DNA of 64,000 nucleotides from Tamlana crocina. GTDB lineage: Bacteria > Bacteroidota > Bacteroidia > Flavobacteriales > Flavobacteriaceae. Within the stretch, counting starts at the first letter, position 1. Every line of letters begins with the position of its first letter. This document shows, piece by piece, positions 44,118-53,196 of the stretch. Both the position numbers and the translations under genes were made by a program. The stretch covers positions 1,374,001-1,438,000 of the forward strand of contig CP158972.1 of NCBI GenBank assembly GCA_040429635.1, in the 5' to 3' direction. The notes under the pieces are model-generated. The model ran no database searches and was not told the origin of the DNA. It saw only the letters and a list, made by a program, of their open reading frames with translations.

Positions 44118-44972
44118 TTAGGAAAAGATAACTGTTTTATTGTTGTAAACCATCACTTTTCTGTTGGAATGCAGTTTAACGGCATTGGCCAAAACGATTT
44201 TTTCGAGGTCACGGCCTTTGGTTATTAAATCGGAAATGGAATGGGCATGTGTAACCCGTGTTACATCCTGTTCAATAATGGGGCCTGCATCCAATTCTTC
44301 GGTAACATAATGGCTGGTAGCACCAATGATTTTTACACCGCGTTTGTATGCCGAATGGTATGGCTTGGCGCCCACGAAAGCGGGTAGGAACGAGTGGTGG
44401 ATGTTAATAATCTTATTTGGGTATTTGTCAATAAGCTTGCTGGAAACAATCTGCATGTATCTGGCCAAAACAATAAAATCGATTTGATGTTTTTCCAGCA
44501 GTTCCAGTTGCTTGTTTTCGGCAGCTTCTTTGGTGTCTTTGGTTACCGGTATGTGGTGAAACGGAATATTGAAACTATCGGCTATGGGTTTTAAAGTATC
44601 GTGGTTACTGATAATGAAAGGGATTTCAAGATTAAGCTCGCCAGAGTTGTAGCGCCCTAAAAGGTCGTACAAGCAATGGTCGTACTTAGAAATAAAAAGC
44701 GCCATTTTGGGCTTTCTTTCCGAAGAATAGATACGCCATTTCATTTTAAAACGCTCGGCGATATTGGCTTTAAATTCAGCTTTAAAAACTTCGGTATTAA
44801 ATGAATCCGAACCAAATTCACTTTCCAAACGCATAAAAAAGATGTTTTGTTCACGGTCCACATGTTGGTCTATGTAAACAATATTTCCTTGGTTGCCTGC
44901 AATGAAATTGGTGACCGAAGCAATAATGTAAGGGCGGTCTTTGCAGTGTATTAAAATGGTTATTTTATTCAT
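44118..44972 (-). CDS. purU: Formyltetrahydrofolate deformylase
   Basis: 284 residues. The N-terminal ACT domain begins KITILIHCKDRPYIIASVTN; the formyltransferase domain (about 88-284) has MALFISKYDHCLYDLL, IPFHHIPVTKDTK, INIHHSFLPAFVGAKPYHSA (catalytic Asn-x-His-His) and DAGPIIEQDV. It hydrolyses 10-formyl-THF to THF and formate, balancing the folate pool used by Fmt and purine synthesis. Its ACT domain in other bacteria senses glycine or methionine. Confidence 0.93.
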   Translation of the reverse strand: MNKITILIHCKDRPYIIASVTNFIAGNQGNIVYIDQHVDREQNIFFMRLESEFGSDSFNTEVFKAEFKANIAERFKMKWRIYSSERKPKMALFISKYDHCLYDLLGRYNSGELNLEIPFIISNHDTLKPIADSFNIPFHHIPVTKDTKEAAENKQLELLEKHQIDFIVLARYMQIVSSKLIDKYPNKIINIHHSFLPAFVGAKPYHSAYKRGVKIIGATSHYVTEELDAGPIIEQDVTRVTHAHSISDLITKGRDLEKIVLANAVKLHSNRKVMVYNNKTVIFS

Positions 44973-45118
44973 GAAACTTCTAAGCTTTATGGGCTAAAAA
45001 TAATGTAAAAATAAGTTAGGATAGGATTTGGGAAATAATTTTGGATAATTTTTTGTGTACCTGTTCTTTTTTTGAATATTTCGTAAATTGCAATAATAAT
45101 ATTCAATGTTTTTTGCGA

Positions 45119-48100
45119 ATGAAACAACAAGTGCCCTATAAACCGAAACATCATGTAAGGATAGTAACTGCCGCATCACTTTTTGATGGCCACGATGCTT
45201 CCATCAATATTATGCGCCGAATTATTCAGGCCACTGGGGTGGAAGTGATTCATTTGGGGCACGACCGGAGTGTTGAAGAAGTAGTCAACACGGCCATTCA
45301 GGAAGATGTGCAGGCTATTTGCTTAACCTCGTACCAAGGCGGGCACAACGAATATTTTAAATTTATGTACGACCTTTTAAACGAAAAAGGGGCAGGGCAT
45401 ATTAAAATCTTCGGCGGCGGCGGTGGCGTTATTTTACCTTCGGAAATTAAGGAGCTTATGGATTATGGCATAGCCCGAATTTATTCGCCAGATGATGGCA
45501 GGGAAATGGGCTTGCAGGGCATGATTAACGATTTGGTTGAGAAAGCCTCCCCCAACCCCTCCGAAGGAGGGGAGCATATAGAGTCCCACAATTATGATGC
45601 TTCTAATTTACTGAAGCTTGCTCCTGAAAAAATATTGAATAAATTAAAAAATAAAGACAATAATACTATTGCAAGGTTAATTTCTTTAGCCGAAAATAAT
45701 CACAAGGAATTCAAGACCTTGTTTTCAAGCTTGAGTGAGACCTCCTCCCCTTTGGGGAGGTCGGTAGGGGCTTCTCCCATTCTAGGCATAACCGGTACCG
45801 GTGGCGCAGGGAAATCCAGTTTGGTTGACGAATTGGTGCGTCGGTTTTTAAAGGATTTTCCTAAGAAAACAGTGGGGATTATTTCAGTCGACCCTTCAAA
45901 ACGAAAAACCGGAGGAGCGCTTTTGGGCGATCGCATCCGGATGAATGCCATTAATAATCCGCAGGTTTACATGCGCAGTTTGGCCACAAGGCAATCCAAT
46001 TTGGCATTGTCGAAACACGTGAATGAAGCCATTCAGGTTTTAAAGGCTGCGGCCTTCGATTTGATTATTTTGGAAACCTCGGGCATCGGGCAATCGGATA
46101 CCGAAATCATCGAGCATTCCAATGTGTCACTTTACGTGATGACCCCCGAATTTGGTGCTGCCACCCAATTGGAAAAAATTGATATGCTCGATTTTTCCGA
46201 TTTGGTAGCCATTAATAAATTTGATAAAAGAGGGGCGCAAGATGCCCTTCGCGATGTGAAAAAGCAATATATGCGAAATCATAACCTTTGGGACGTTTCG
46301 CAAGACGATTTGCCCGTTTTTGGGACTATTGCCTCACAGTTTAATGATCCGGGGATGAACCATCTTTATCAAGCTATTATTTTAAAACTGAACGAAAAAA
46401 CGGGAGCCAATTTAAAATCTTCCTTTTCGGTTTCAAACGAAAGTAGTGAGAAGCTTTATATCATTCCGCCGTCAAGGGTGCGTTATCTTTCTGAAATTTC
46501 AGAGAATAATCGAAATTACGACAAACAGGCTACCGAGCAAGTTGAAATAGCCCAAAAGCTTTACGGAATTTATAAAACGATAGAATCTGTATCTAACGTC
46601 ATTTTGAGTGAAACCAAGCAATCTTTCCTTGACAAGCATGGATTAAATAGTGATGAGATCCTTCGACAAGCTCAGAATGACAAAAACCTTGTCAGTTCGA
46701 GCGCAGTCGATAACAAGGAGTTTTTAAAGTTACTTTTCAAGGAATTCGACCGAATAAAACAACAGCTTAAACCCAAACATTGGGAAGCTATTTTGGGATG
46801 GGAAGATAAATTGAACCGTTATAAAAACCCGGTTTACACATTCAAGGTTCGGGATAAGGAAATCAAAATAGAAACACATACGGAGTCGTTGTCGCATACA
46901 CAAATTCCGAAAGTGGCTTTGCCAAAATACCAAGCTTGGGGCGATATTTTGCATTGGTGTTTGCAGGAAAATGTGCCTGGGGAATTTCCGTTTACAGCAG
47001 GGCTTTACCCTTTTAAAAGAACGGGGGAAGACCCCACCCGAATGTTCGCTGGCGAGGGTGGGCCAGAGCGCACCAATAGGCGGTTCCATTACGTGAGTGC
47101 AGGGTTGCCTGCCAAGCGTTTGTCAACCGCTTTCGATAGTGTGACACTTTATGGTAACGATCCTGATTACCGCCCAGATATTTACGGAAAAATAGGCAAT
47201 GCCGGAGTGTCCATTTGTTGCCTCGACGATGCCAAAAAACTTTATTCCGGATTTAATTTGGCCAATGAAATGACGTCCGTTAGTATGACCATTAATGGGC
47301 CAGCCCCAATGTTATTGGGCTTTTTTATGAATGCCGCTATCGATCAGCAATGCGAAATTTATATCAAGGAGAATGGATTGGAAGATGAGGTTGAAACACA
47401 AATAGCCAAAATCTATAAAGGTAAGGAACGCCCCAAATACAACGGAGCTTTGCCCGAAGGTAACAACGGATTGGGATTGATGTTGTTGGGCGTAACGGGT
47501 AACCAAGTATTGCCAGCTGAAGTTTACAACAAAATTAAAAAAGCAACCTTGTCGCAGGTACGCGGTACGGTACAGGCCGATATTTTAAAAGAAGACCAAG
47601 CACAAAATACCTGCATTTTTTCAACCGAGTTTGCGCTGCGTTTAATGGGCGATGTGCAGGAATATTTTATTCAAAACCAAGTGCGTAATTTTTATTCGGT
47701 GTCTATTTCGGGCTACCATATTGCAGAGGCAGGCGCCAACCCCATTACCCAATTGGCACTAACGCTGTCCAACGGATTCACTTATGTGGAATACTACCTA
47801 AGCCGAGGTATGGACATCAACAAATTTGGCCCGAATCTGTCATTTTTCTTTTCCAACGGCATCGATCCTGAATATGCCGTTATTGGGCGTGTGGCAAGAA
47901 AAATATGGGCCAAAGCCATGAAATATAAGTACGGTGCCAATGCCCGGGCGCAAATGCTTAAATATCATATCCAGACTTCCGGCAGAAGTTTGCACGCCCA
48001 GGAAATCGATTTTAACGACATCCGTACCACATTGCAAGCGCTATACGCCATTTACGATAATTGCAATTCGCTGCACACCAATGCGTATGATGAAGCGATT

Positions 48101-48655
48101 ACCACGCCAACTGAAGAGTCGGTACGCCGTGCTATGGCCATTCAGCTGATCATTAATAAAGAATTGGGCTTGGCCAAAAATGAAAACCCCATTCAAGGCG
48201 CATTTATTGTTGAAGAACTGACCGATTTGGTGGAAGAAGCCGTTTTATTGGAGTTCGATAGAATTACCGAACGCGGCGGTGTTTTAGGAGCTATGGAAAC
48301 CATGTACCAACGTAGTAAAATACAGGAAGAAAGTCTGTACTACGAAACTTTGAAGCACAGTGGGAAATTCCCGATTATTGGTGTGAATACTTTTTTGAGC
48401 AGTAAAGGTTCGCCAACGGTTTTGCCTATGGAAGTAATTCGAGCTACAGAGGAAGAAAAAGAATTTCAGATAAAAACGCTGCAAAACCTTCACAAGAATT
48501 ATAAAACGGAAGCATTGTTAAAGGAACTTCAGCAAAAAGCCATCAACAATGAAAATATTTTTGAATCGTTAATGGAAGTTTGTAAAGTCTGTTCACTTGG
48601 ACAAATTACGCAAGCGTTGTTTGAGGTAGGCGGACAATATAGAAGAAACATGTAA
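45119..48655 (+). CDS. icmF: Fused B12-dependent acyl-CoA mutase with G-protein chaperone (IcmF type)
   Basis: 1178 residues from the ATG at 45119; the frame is open further upstream, but the family starts near [19 protein letters not shown]. Order: cobalamin-binding domain (about 10-140, base-off His25 in LFDGHDASI), G domain (about 220-430) with P-loop [25 protein letters not shown] and ETSGIGQSD, and the substrate-binding mutase TIM barrel (about 580-1165) with [15 protein letters not shown] and [16 protein letters not shown]. This order defines IcmF, which isomerises isobutyryl-CoA and butyryl-CoA (and related acyl-CoAs) and carries its own adenosylcobalamin-loading GTPase. Three stretches in the linkers are translated repeat DNA (residues about 143-152, 206-220 and 493-531). 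Confidence 0.92.
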   Translation: MKQQVPYKPKHHVRIVTAASLFDGHDASINIMRRIIQATGVEVIHLGHDRSVEEVVNTAIQEDVQAICLTSYQGGHNEYFKFMYDLLNEKGAGHIKIFGGGGGVILPSEIKELMDYGIARIYSPDDGREMGLQGMINDLVEKASPNPSEGGEHIESHNYDASNLLKLAPEKILNKLKNKDNNTIARLISLAENNHKEFKTLFSSLSETSSPLGRSVGASPILGITGTGGAGKSSLVDELVRRFLKDFPKKTVGIISVDPSKRKTGGALLGDRIRMNAINNPQVYMRSLATRQSNLALSKHVNEAIQVLKAAAFDLIILETSGIGQSDTEIIEHSNVSLYVMTPEFGAATQLEKIDMLDFSDLVAINKFDKRGAQDALRDVKKQYMRNHNLWDVSQDDLPVFGTIASQFNDPGMNHLYQAIILKLNEKTGANLKSSFSVSNESSEKLYIIPPSRVRYLSEISENNRNYDKQATEQVEIAQKLYGIYKTIESVSNVILSETKQSFLDKHGLNSDEILRQAQNDKNLVSSSAVDNKEFLKLLFKEFDRIKQQLKPKHWEAILGWEDKLNRYKNPVYTFKVRDKEIKIETHTESLSHTQIPKVALPKYQAWGDILHWCLQENVPGEFPFTAGLYPFKRTGEDPTRMFAGEGGPERTNRRFHYVSAGLPAKRLSTAFDSVTLYGNDPDYRPDIYGKIGNAGVSICCLDDAKKLYSGFNLANEMTSVSMTINGPAPMLLGFFMNAAIDQQCEIYIKENGLEDEVETQIAKIYKGKERPKYNGALPEGNNGLGLMLLGVTGNQVLPAEVYNKIKKATLSQVRGTVQADILKEDQAQNTCIFSTEFALRLMGDVQEYFIQNQVRNFYSVSISGYHIAEAGANPITQLALTLSNGFTYVEYYLSRGMDINKFGPNLSFFFSNGIDPEYAVIGRVARKIWAKAMKYKYGANARAQMLKYHIQTSGRSLHAQEIDFNDIRTTLQALYAIYDNCNSLHTNAYDEAITTPTEESVRRAMAIQLIINKELGLAKNENPIQGAFIVEELTDLVEEAVLLEFDRITERGGVLGAMETMYQRSKIQEESLYYETLKHSGKFPIIGVNTFLSSKGSPTVLPMEVIRATEEEKEFQIKTLQNLHKNYKTEALLKELQQKAINNENIFESLMEVCKVCSLGQITQALFEVGGQYRRNM
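45546..45576 (+). repeat. C/G-rich repeat inserted in frame in icmF (copy A)
   Basis: CCTCCCCCAACCCCTCC-GAA-GGAGGGGAG. The core CCCCTCC/GGAGGGG hairpin is at 45556-45572. It reads through as SPNPSEGGE. It is in the opposite orientation to copy B and of a type usually found between genes in Bacteroidota. Confidence 0.75.
45741..45779 (+). repeat. C/G-rich repeat inserted in frame in icmF (copy B)
   Basis: CCTCCCC-TTT-GGGGAGG (45744-45760) followed by TCGGTAGGGGCTTCTCCC. It reads through as [13 protein letters not shown], immediately before the P-loop strand of the G domain. It is inverted relative to copy A. Confidence 0.75.
46598..46710 (+). repeat. Composite repeat inserted in frame in icmF (copy C)
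   Basis: The inverted ends GTCATTTTGAG (46598-46608) and CTCAGAATGAC (46671-46681) enclose about 60 bases including GATCCTTCGACAAG. They are followed by GTCAGTTCGAGCGCAGTCGA (46691-46710), another common repeat half. The whole reads through without a stop ([11 protein letters not shown] ... [10 protein letters not shown]) in the linker between the G and mutase domains. Confidence 0.75.
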
Positions 48656-48784
48656 GCAGATATCCCATTTTTCTTTTTTTTTTTTAGGAAAAAAATTAAA
48701 ATCGATTACTTGAAAATTTTTCATAAAACATGCATCTTTTTTGGAATATCTCCGTCTATTATATGAACCATAAAAGTAAATATT

Positions 48785-48886
48785 ATGAAAAATAAAGAAT
48801 GTACTTGCAATTGCGACCCATGTAAAGCCGGAAAGTGCAGCCAATGTATTTGCGATAATTGTACCTGCACCAACTGTAATTGTTAA
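48785..48886 (+). CDS. Metallothionein-like cysteine-rich peptide (33 aa)
   Basis: Reads MKNKECTCNCDPCKAGKC then SQCICDNCTCTNCNC. Eleven of 33 residues are cysteine, arranged as CxC, CxxC and CxCxxC, with no His and no aromatic residue. This is the composition of a small metallothionein, able to bind a cluster of Cu(I), Zn or Cd. The frame is closed by TAA and preceded by an AT-rich leader. A 13-bp hairpin follows at 48908. The next gene, 72 bases on, is sigZ. The function is inferred from composition; it does not match the classical bacterial SmtA pattern, which contains His. Confidence 0.7.
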   Translation: MKNKECTCNCDPCKAGKCSQCICDNCTCTNCNC

Positions 48887-48907
48887 GATTGTTTAAAAAC
48901 CAAAGCT

Positions 48908-48946
48908 AATAGCATTCGTATTTGTAACTTTAGTACGGATGCTATT
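48908..48946 (+). promoter_or_regulatory. 13-bp hairpin between the cysteine-rich peptide gene and sigZ
   Basis: AATAGCATTCGTA / TACGGATGCTATT (one G-U pair) with a 13-nt loop that contains TAACTTTA, a one-mismatch -7 box. The following TTTCTATG is a weak T-run. It can be a terminator of the small gene, an attenuator or an operator of sigZ. Confidence 0.55.
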
Positions 48947-48958
48947 TCTATGTAAGCC

Positions 48959-49498
48959 ATGAAAACAAAAGACATTTGGAAAACTTATTCCAACGATATA
49001 AAATACTTTATTTTAAGTAGGGTTAAAGACCCCGTAGTAACTGATGATTTGCTGCAAGATACTTTCATTAAAGTGCACACAAACCTTGGAACGTTAAAAG
49101 ATATAGCAAAATTAAAAGTGTGGCTGTTTTCAATCGCCCGTTATGCGGTTATGGATTATTTTAGGAGCAATAACATTGAGGCCCCAGTATGGGAAGCCGA
49201 TACAGAGTTTGAGTCGCAAGATTTGGCCCATTCCAAAGCAGATTGTTTGCACGGTATTCTCAAAAACTTGCCAAAAAAATACAGAGAGCCACTTTTTTTA
49301 TCGGACATAAAAGGACTTAAACAAACTGAAGTAGCTGATTGGTTGCAACGCCCGTTGCCCACCGTAAAATCTCAAATTCAACGAGGAAGAAAACTCATTG
49401 CCCAAGGTTTTATGGATTGTTGCGATTTTAAGTTAAATGATGATGGTTTTCTAGTGGGCGAACTCAAAGCCAAGGAAGATTGTAAGGTTTGTCATTAA
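48959..49498 (+). CDS. sigZ: ECF RNA polymerase sigma factor SigZ
   Basis: 179 residues. Region 2 (about 5-70) has VTDDLLQDTFIKVHTNLGTL and LKVWLFSIARYAVMDYFR; region 4 (about 100-150) has LPKKYREPLFLSDIKGLKQTE and the HTH VADWLQRPLPTVKSQIQRGRK. The C-terminus carries MDCCDFKLNDDGFLVGE and ends KEDCKVCH, a Cys/His set typical of SigZ proteins that could bind metal. No anti-sigma factor gene is adjacent. The cysteine-rich peptide gene upstream makes a metal or thiol signal plausible. This is inference. Confidence 0.9.
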   Translation: MKTKDIWKTYSNDIKYFILSRVKDPVVTDDLLQDTFIKVHTNLGTLKDIAKLKVWLFSIARYAVMDYFRSNNIEAPVWEADTEFESQDLAHSKADCLHGILKNLPKKYREPLFLSDIKGLKQTEVADWLQRPLPTVKSQIQRGRKLIAQGFMDCCDFKLNDDGFLVGELKAKEDCKVCH

Positions 49499-49519
49499 AG
49501 CTCAATGGATTTAGAGTCC

Positions 49520-49543
49520 GTTTCGTAAAACGAAATTTTTTTT
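49520..49543 (+). terminator. Terminator of sigZ
   Basis: TTTCGT-aaa-ACGAAA followed by eight T residues. Confidence 0.8.
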
Positions 49544-49616
49544 CAGTATTATCATATTGAGAATTTATATAATGTTTTATTGTCAGAAATTTAATGTAAA
49601 AAATAAGGTGTTTTAG

Positions 49617-49624
49617 TATATTTG
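49617..49624 (+). promoter_or_regulatory. Putative -7 box of the histidine kinase gene
   Basis: TATATTTG, an exact TAnnTTTG match 25 bases before the ATG at 49650. No TTG at the usual spacing. Confidence 0.4.
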
Positions 49625-49649
49625 TTTAGCAAGCAAGTTGCTAGTTTAC

Positions 49650-51041
49650 ATGCAAATATTAAACGACATTTTACGAGCCTACCAAAAATGGTATATCAAT
49701 TACTGTGGCCTATTTAATGATGAAAGAGAAGACAGCTTACCCTTTTTTAGAGACAAACTGTTTTTATCCATTTTATCCTTATCTATTGTATTAGGAGCTA
49801 TAGCGTATATACCCAGTGCTATTTTTGCCCTGCTTAATGGCGATTATTACATATTTATTGTAGATACCCTTGGCATATTGCTCCTTTACTTTATAGCCTT
49901 CAACAAGTCCGTGGCGCTTCATGTTAAAAAGAATATTTTTGCTGGGATTTTCTATGTTATTGCATTCACTTTATTGGTTTTTATAGGGCTTCAGGGTAAT
50001 GGTGCTATTGTAGTTTTTACGCCCAATATTTTAATTACGCTTTACAGCGGAAGGAAAGCCGGACTATATTCCGTAGGCTTAACGGCATTAATTTACTGTG
50101 TCTTTCTGGTTTGTTCCTATTTTCAAGTGGTAGATTTGCCTATTTTTAGTCATAACGATTTTAATTTGATGTTTATCGTTTTTGTAAACAACATCATCTT
50201 TACTCTGTTTATTGTCTTTTCAATTTCCTATTTAATAGATATGTTGTATTCATCGTTGCTGAAGCAAAACAAGCTTAGGGAAGAGCTCAACGAGGAACAC
50301 GAAAATCTGTTGATAGCCAAGGAAAAAGCCGATGAATCCGACAAGCTAAAAACCGCATTTCTGGCCAATATGAGCCATGAAATAAAAACGCCCATGTACG
50401 GTATTTTGGGTAGTGTTGATATTTTGAAATCGTATAACACTGACGACGCCGAATATCAAGAATACCTAAAGGTAATAGAAACAACAAGTTTGCGGTTGGC
50501 CGATGTGATCTCCGATGTGGTAAACGTATCGAAAATTGAGACCGGTTTGATGACGATAAACATTAAAACGTTCAATATCCAAGATGCTATAAATGAGGTT
50601 TTAAAGCCCTTCGTATTTATTTCTGAACGGAAAAACATCAAAATAATTAAAAGCATAGGTATGGGCTATAACGAAAGTTTGGCGTTTACCGACAAAGAAA
50701 AGTTTGAAACGGTGCTTCGGCATATTTTGCAAAATGCATTTAAGTTTACCAATAAAGGCTTTGTTGAAATTGGCTGCTCAAAACCCGATAAAACGTTTTT
50801 CGAGTTTTATGTAAAAGATTCCGGTATTGGCATTTCAATGGACGATATACAATCGGTGTTCGAACCGTTTTACCAAGTTGATGCAGAGCATAAAAAAGCC
50901 TTGCATGGATCGGGATTGGGGTTGAGTTTGGCTAAATCGTATGTAGAAATGCTGGGAGGCGAAATTAATATTGAAAGCAAAGAAAACGGCGGAACCACTG
51001 TATGGTTTACTATTTACTCTAATTTTGAGAGCATTAAATAA
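49650..51041 (+). CDS. Membrane histidine kinase (orphan)
   Basis: 463 residues from the ATG at 49650; a TTG four codons upstream is less likely because of the -7 box. Five or six hydrophobic helices at about 38-200 form the sensor. A coiled-coil follows (205-238), then H-box LANMSHEIKTPMYGIL with His243, N-box (ILQNAFKFTNKGF), G1 (VKDSGIGISMDDI) and G2 (GSGLGLSLAKSYVEML). No response regulator is adjacent, so the partner must be elsewhere. The substitution of Met for Leu in KTPMYG is minor. Confidence 0.9.
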   Translation: MQILNDILRAYQKWYINYCGLFNDEREDSLPFFRDKLFLSILSLSIVLGAIAYIPSAIFALLNGDYYIFIVDTLGILLLYFIAFNKSVALHVKKNIFAGIFYVIAFTLLVFIGLQGNGAIVVFTPNILITLYSGRKAGLYSVGLTALIYCVFLVCSYFQVVDLPIFSHNDFNLMFIVFVNNIIFTLFIVFSISYLIDMLYSSLLKQNKLREELNEEHENLLIAKEKADESDKLKTAFLANMSHEIKTPMYGILGSVDILKSYNTDDAEYQEYLKVIETTSLRLADVISDVVNVSKIETGLMTINIKTFNIQDAINEVLKPFVFISERKNIKIIKSIGMGYNESLAFTDKEKFETVLRHILQNAFKFTNKGFVEIGCSKPDKTFFEFYVKDSGIGISMDDIQSVFEPFYQVDAEHKKALHGSGLGLSLAKSYVEMLGGEINIESKENGGTTVWFTIYSNFESIK

Positions 51042-51502
51042 TGCAAACGTTGATTTTGAAGTGAATCCATAGCCATTCATCCCTTTTTTTTACAAGAAAA
51101 ATCTGTTCATGGTTGTATGTAAGCTATTAATCTAATTTGTTTCTGCTTTTTTCATTTCCAACGGTTTGGGGTTTAATTTTATGTAAGTCAGTGTGTTAAA
51201 AGCATCTGGCAACCCAAACATTAAAATCTTTACCTATGGAAACAACATTAAAATACACTTTTAAGAGACGTTCGGAAAACCATTTGGATTGGTTAATTAA
51301 CATTGTAAAATCTGAAAAGTACTATCAATTGGAAGCTAGTATTGTTAACCTAAAAGCAGGAATGTATAATACATAAAAACCTAGTGATTATAAATACTAA
51401 GCCCCGAAGTTTCTTTAAATTTCAGGTTTTTTGTTTGTTTTTACGCAACCCATTTCAGGTTTTGTCATCTTATTAAAAACTTAACCCAAAGAAAATGAAA
51501 CT
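51042..51502. other. Intergenic stretch with one short open frame
   Basis: About 460 bases, AT-rich. The only protein-like item is the 46-codon frame at 51236-51376 (separate entry). The remainder, including the segment just before 51503, holds no gene I can identify, but may include the lost 5' end of the next gene. Confidence 0.55.
51236..51376 (+). CDS. Short open frame, possible small protein (46 aa)
   Basis: METTLKYTFKRRSENHLDWL, then INIVKSEKYYQLEASIVN and LKAGMYNT. Charged, helix-forming. No ribosome binding site is obvious. It could be a small protein or the start of a decayed larger one. No family recognised. Confidence 0.35.
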   Translation: METTLKYTFKRRSENHLDWLINIVKSEKYYQLEASIVNLKAGMYNT

Positions 51503-51835
51503 TTGTTGGGCCAATGGAAACTCATTGAACAATTAATGGATCCAGGCGATGGTAGTGGCACGTTCCAACCTGTAACCAGCAATCGGGTTTTTGAATTTTT
51601 TAGTGATGGTTCGGTAACGGTTAATGGGGATATGTGCTATATCACCACCGAAATTGGTGATAAAACCACGGGCAGCTATGTCGAGACTTCTGAAAGCGAT
51701 TGGAATGACGGAGAAATTTCACCTCCGGATTGCAGTTTTGAGGACACTAAAATATATTACCAAATTGAAGGTGAAAACTTAATTTTGTGGTACCAATGTA
51801 TTGAAGGCTGCGGACAAAAATTCATTAAAATTTAA
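51503..51835 (+). pseudogene. Lipocalin-like lipoprotein, probably truncated at the 5' end
   Basis: The frame runs from a stop at 51482-51484 to 51835 and reads PKENETLLGQWKLIEQLMD, then VFEFFSDGSVTVNGDMC and, at the end, ENLILWYQCIEGCGQKFIKI. The pattern of a lipocalin-like beta-barrel domain is clear (LxGxWKL ... FxSDGxVT ... CxExxxxxY). Such proteins normally begin with a lipoprotein signal of about 25 residues, which is missing, and the only start inside the frame is TTG (51503). Either the 5' end was lost or it is now a cytosolic remnant. Not certain. Confidence 0.55.
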
Positions 51836-51848
51836 GCCCTCGGAATAT

Positions 51849-52244
51849 TTAAAGACTAAGCATCCACGAACGTTGAAGCTTTTTGAATTTTTTCAACTCG
51901 CTGCGTAAAATGGGTAAAAAATCTTTTCCGTTGCTGTTGGAGCGTTCCAATCTATAGGAGTTTTTATAAAGCTTATTGGTCAACTTTCTCAACGAAGCCA
52001 AATGTTTGTGCTTTTTATCGGAATAACGCTGTAATTCGGCATTCAAAATCTCGGGAGCTAACGACACCGATTGCTGTACAATATCGCCCGAAAAGTAGAT
52101 GTTTTGGTCTTCAGAACCATCTGGTTTTAAAAGCGATAGATCATCATTTAGGTAGGTTGAAATGTTTTGCGACAGCGCAAAAATCTCTAAGGCTTTTTTA
52201 TAAACCGGTAAATCCGATAGGTTTGATGGGGTATTGTGTAACAT
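51849..52244 (-). CDS. Conserved helical protein of unknown function
   Basis: 131 residues, almost wholly helical. LSDLPVYKKALEIFALSQNI and RYSDKKHKHLASLRKLTNKL, with a basic C-terminus (ELKKFKKLQRSW). The layout (PVYKKALEIF...) is reminiscent of four-helix-bundle proteins related to 23S rRNA intervening sequences, but the match is weak. Cytosolic. Convergent with the lipocalin-like remnant. Confidence 0.7.
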   Translation of the reverse strand: MLHNTPSNLSDLPVYKKALEIFALSQNISTYLNDDLSLLKPDGSEDQNIYFSGDIVQQSVSLAPEILNAELQRYSDKKHKHLASLRKLTNKLYKNSYRLERSNSNGKDFLPILRSELKKFKKLQRSWMLSL

Positions 52245-52367
52245 AATCTATTCCAAAAAGCAATTTTATCAAAATTACTCACAAGAAAGGAGATTCTTCT
52301 TTAGATTTTAAAGTAAAATTGTATTTTTGGTTTAATATTTAAGTTTTTCATATTAATTTTCTTTTAA

Positions 52368-52811
52368 ATGAGTGTCGATTCGATTAACAGCAAGATTTTA
52401 AGGTGTTTGCAGCAAAATGCGAGGATGAGCAATGCCGAAATTGGGCGTCAAGTGGGCATTAGTTCTCCGGCCGTTTCAGAGCGGATAAAACGCATGGAAG
52501 ACCTCGGTATCATTGAAGGCTATAAAGCGATTGTTTCGCCGTTTGAAATTGGCTATCAGCTAAAAGCGATCATCACTTTACGGGCTTTTATGGGGAAATT
52601 AAAACCGTTTTTGGAAAAAGTAAAAACTTACGAAGAGGTGATAAATTGTTACCGCATTACGGGCGATGAAAATATAGTGATGGAAGTGGTGTTAAAGAAC
52701 AACAAACATTTAGAATCTTTTATTGACCAACTGATTACTTACGGCGAATCGAAAACCCAAATTGTGCTATCGCGTGTGGTGAAGCAAAAGGAAGTGATTC
52801 CAATAAAATAG
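52368..52811 (+). CDS. Lrp/AsnC family transcriptional regulator
   Basis: 147 residues. The winged helix is at 1-55 with the recognition region AEIGRQVGISSPAVSERIKR; the C-terminal RAM (ligand-binding) domain has KTYEEVINCYRITGDENIVM and the YGESKTQIVLSR strand. It probably responds to an amino acid and, as often in this family, may control itself or the adjacent VOC-YpdA-MFS operon, which is convergent. Ligand not known. Confidence 0.92.
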   Translation: MSVDSINSKILRCLQQNARMSNAEIGRQVGISSPAVSERIKRMEDLGIIEGYKAIVSPFEIGYQLKAIITLRAFMGKLKPFLEKVKTYEEVINCYRITGDENIVMEVVLKNNKHLESFIDQLITYGESKTQIVLSRVVKQKEVIPIK

Positions 52812-52818
52812 ACGGTTT

Positions 52819-53196
52819 CTAATCAATACGCCATGGCGGATTTTTTCTGTTCTTACCAGCGTAGTACAAAATAATGTGGTTGCCATCGGGATCTTGTAGA
52901 TGCGCTTCACGCCACAGCCAAGGCTGGTCGGTTGGCAAAATATCGAATTTGAATCCTTTTTCCTGGAGTTTTCCAACCCATTCGTCCAAATGCTCCTCTT
53001 CAAAATAGATAGTGATGTCGTTACCTTTAGGCAGTTCGCCAATCTGGTGGATGGACAATGTGGCATCGCCATCAGGGCATTCAAAACGGGCATACCGCGG
53101 CATGGAATCCACAATAAGCCGCAACCCCAAAGTCGTGTAAAAGGCTACCGATTTTTCGAGGTTCTTTGATGGTATGGTTACTTGGTTTAAGTTCAT
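52819..53196 (-). CDS. VOC family protein (glyoxalase/bleomycin-resistance fold)
   Basis: 125 residues, one beta-alpha-beta-beta-beta module pair: LNQVTIPSKNLEKSVAFYTTLG at the start and WREAHLQDPDGNHIILYYAG at the end, with metal-ligand candidates at Gln4, Glu and His. Small-molecule binding or an enzyme activity on a thiol or antibiotic is possible. The start overlaps the YpdA stop by 4 bases. Confidence 0.88.
   Translation of the reverse strand: MNLNQVTIPSKNLEKSVAFYTTLGLRLIVDSMPRYARFECPDGDATLSIHQIGELPKGNDITIYFEEEHLDEWVGKLQEKGFKFDILPTDQPWLWREAHLQDPDGNHIILYYAGKNRKNPPWRID

Noticed and set aside
45041-45118. 26-codon N-terminal extension of IcmF
   Set aside because: The ATG at 45119 matches the usual start of the family; the extension is odd in composition (Phe, Cys and Asn rich).
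49501-49545. AGAGTCCGTTT resembling the end of the palindromic element at 16096
   Set aside because: Similarity stops after about 10 bases and there is no second end; it belongs to the sigZ terminator.
51481-51535. Alternative start ATG at 51495 for the lipocalin-like gene
   Set aside because: It is in a different frame from the domain and meets stops soon.
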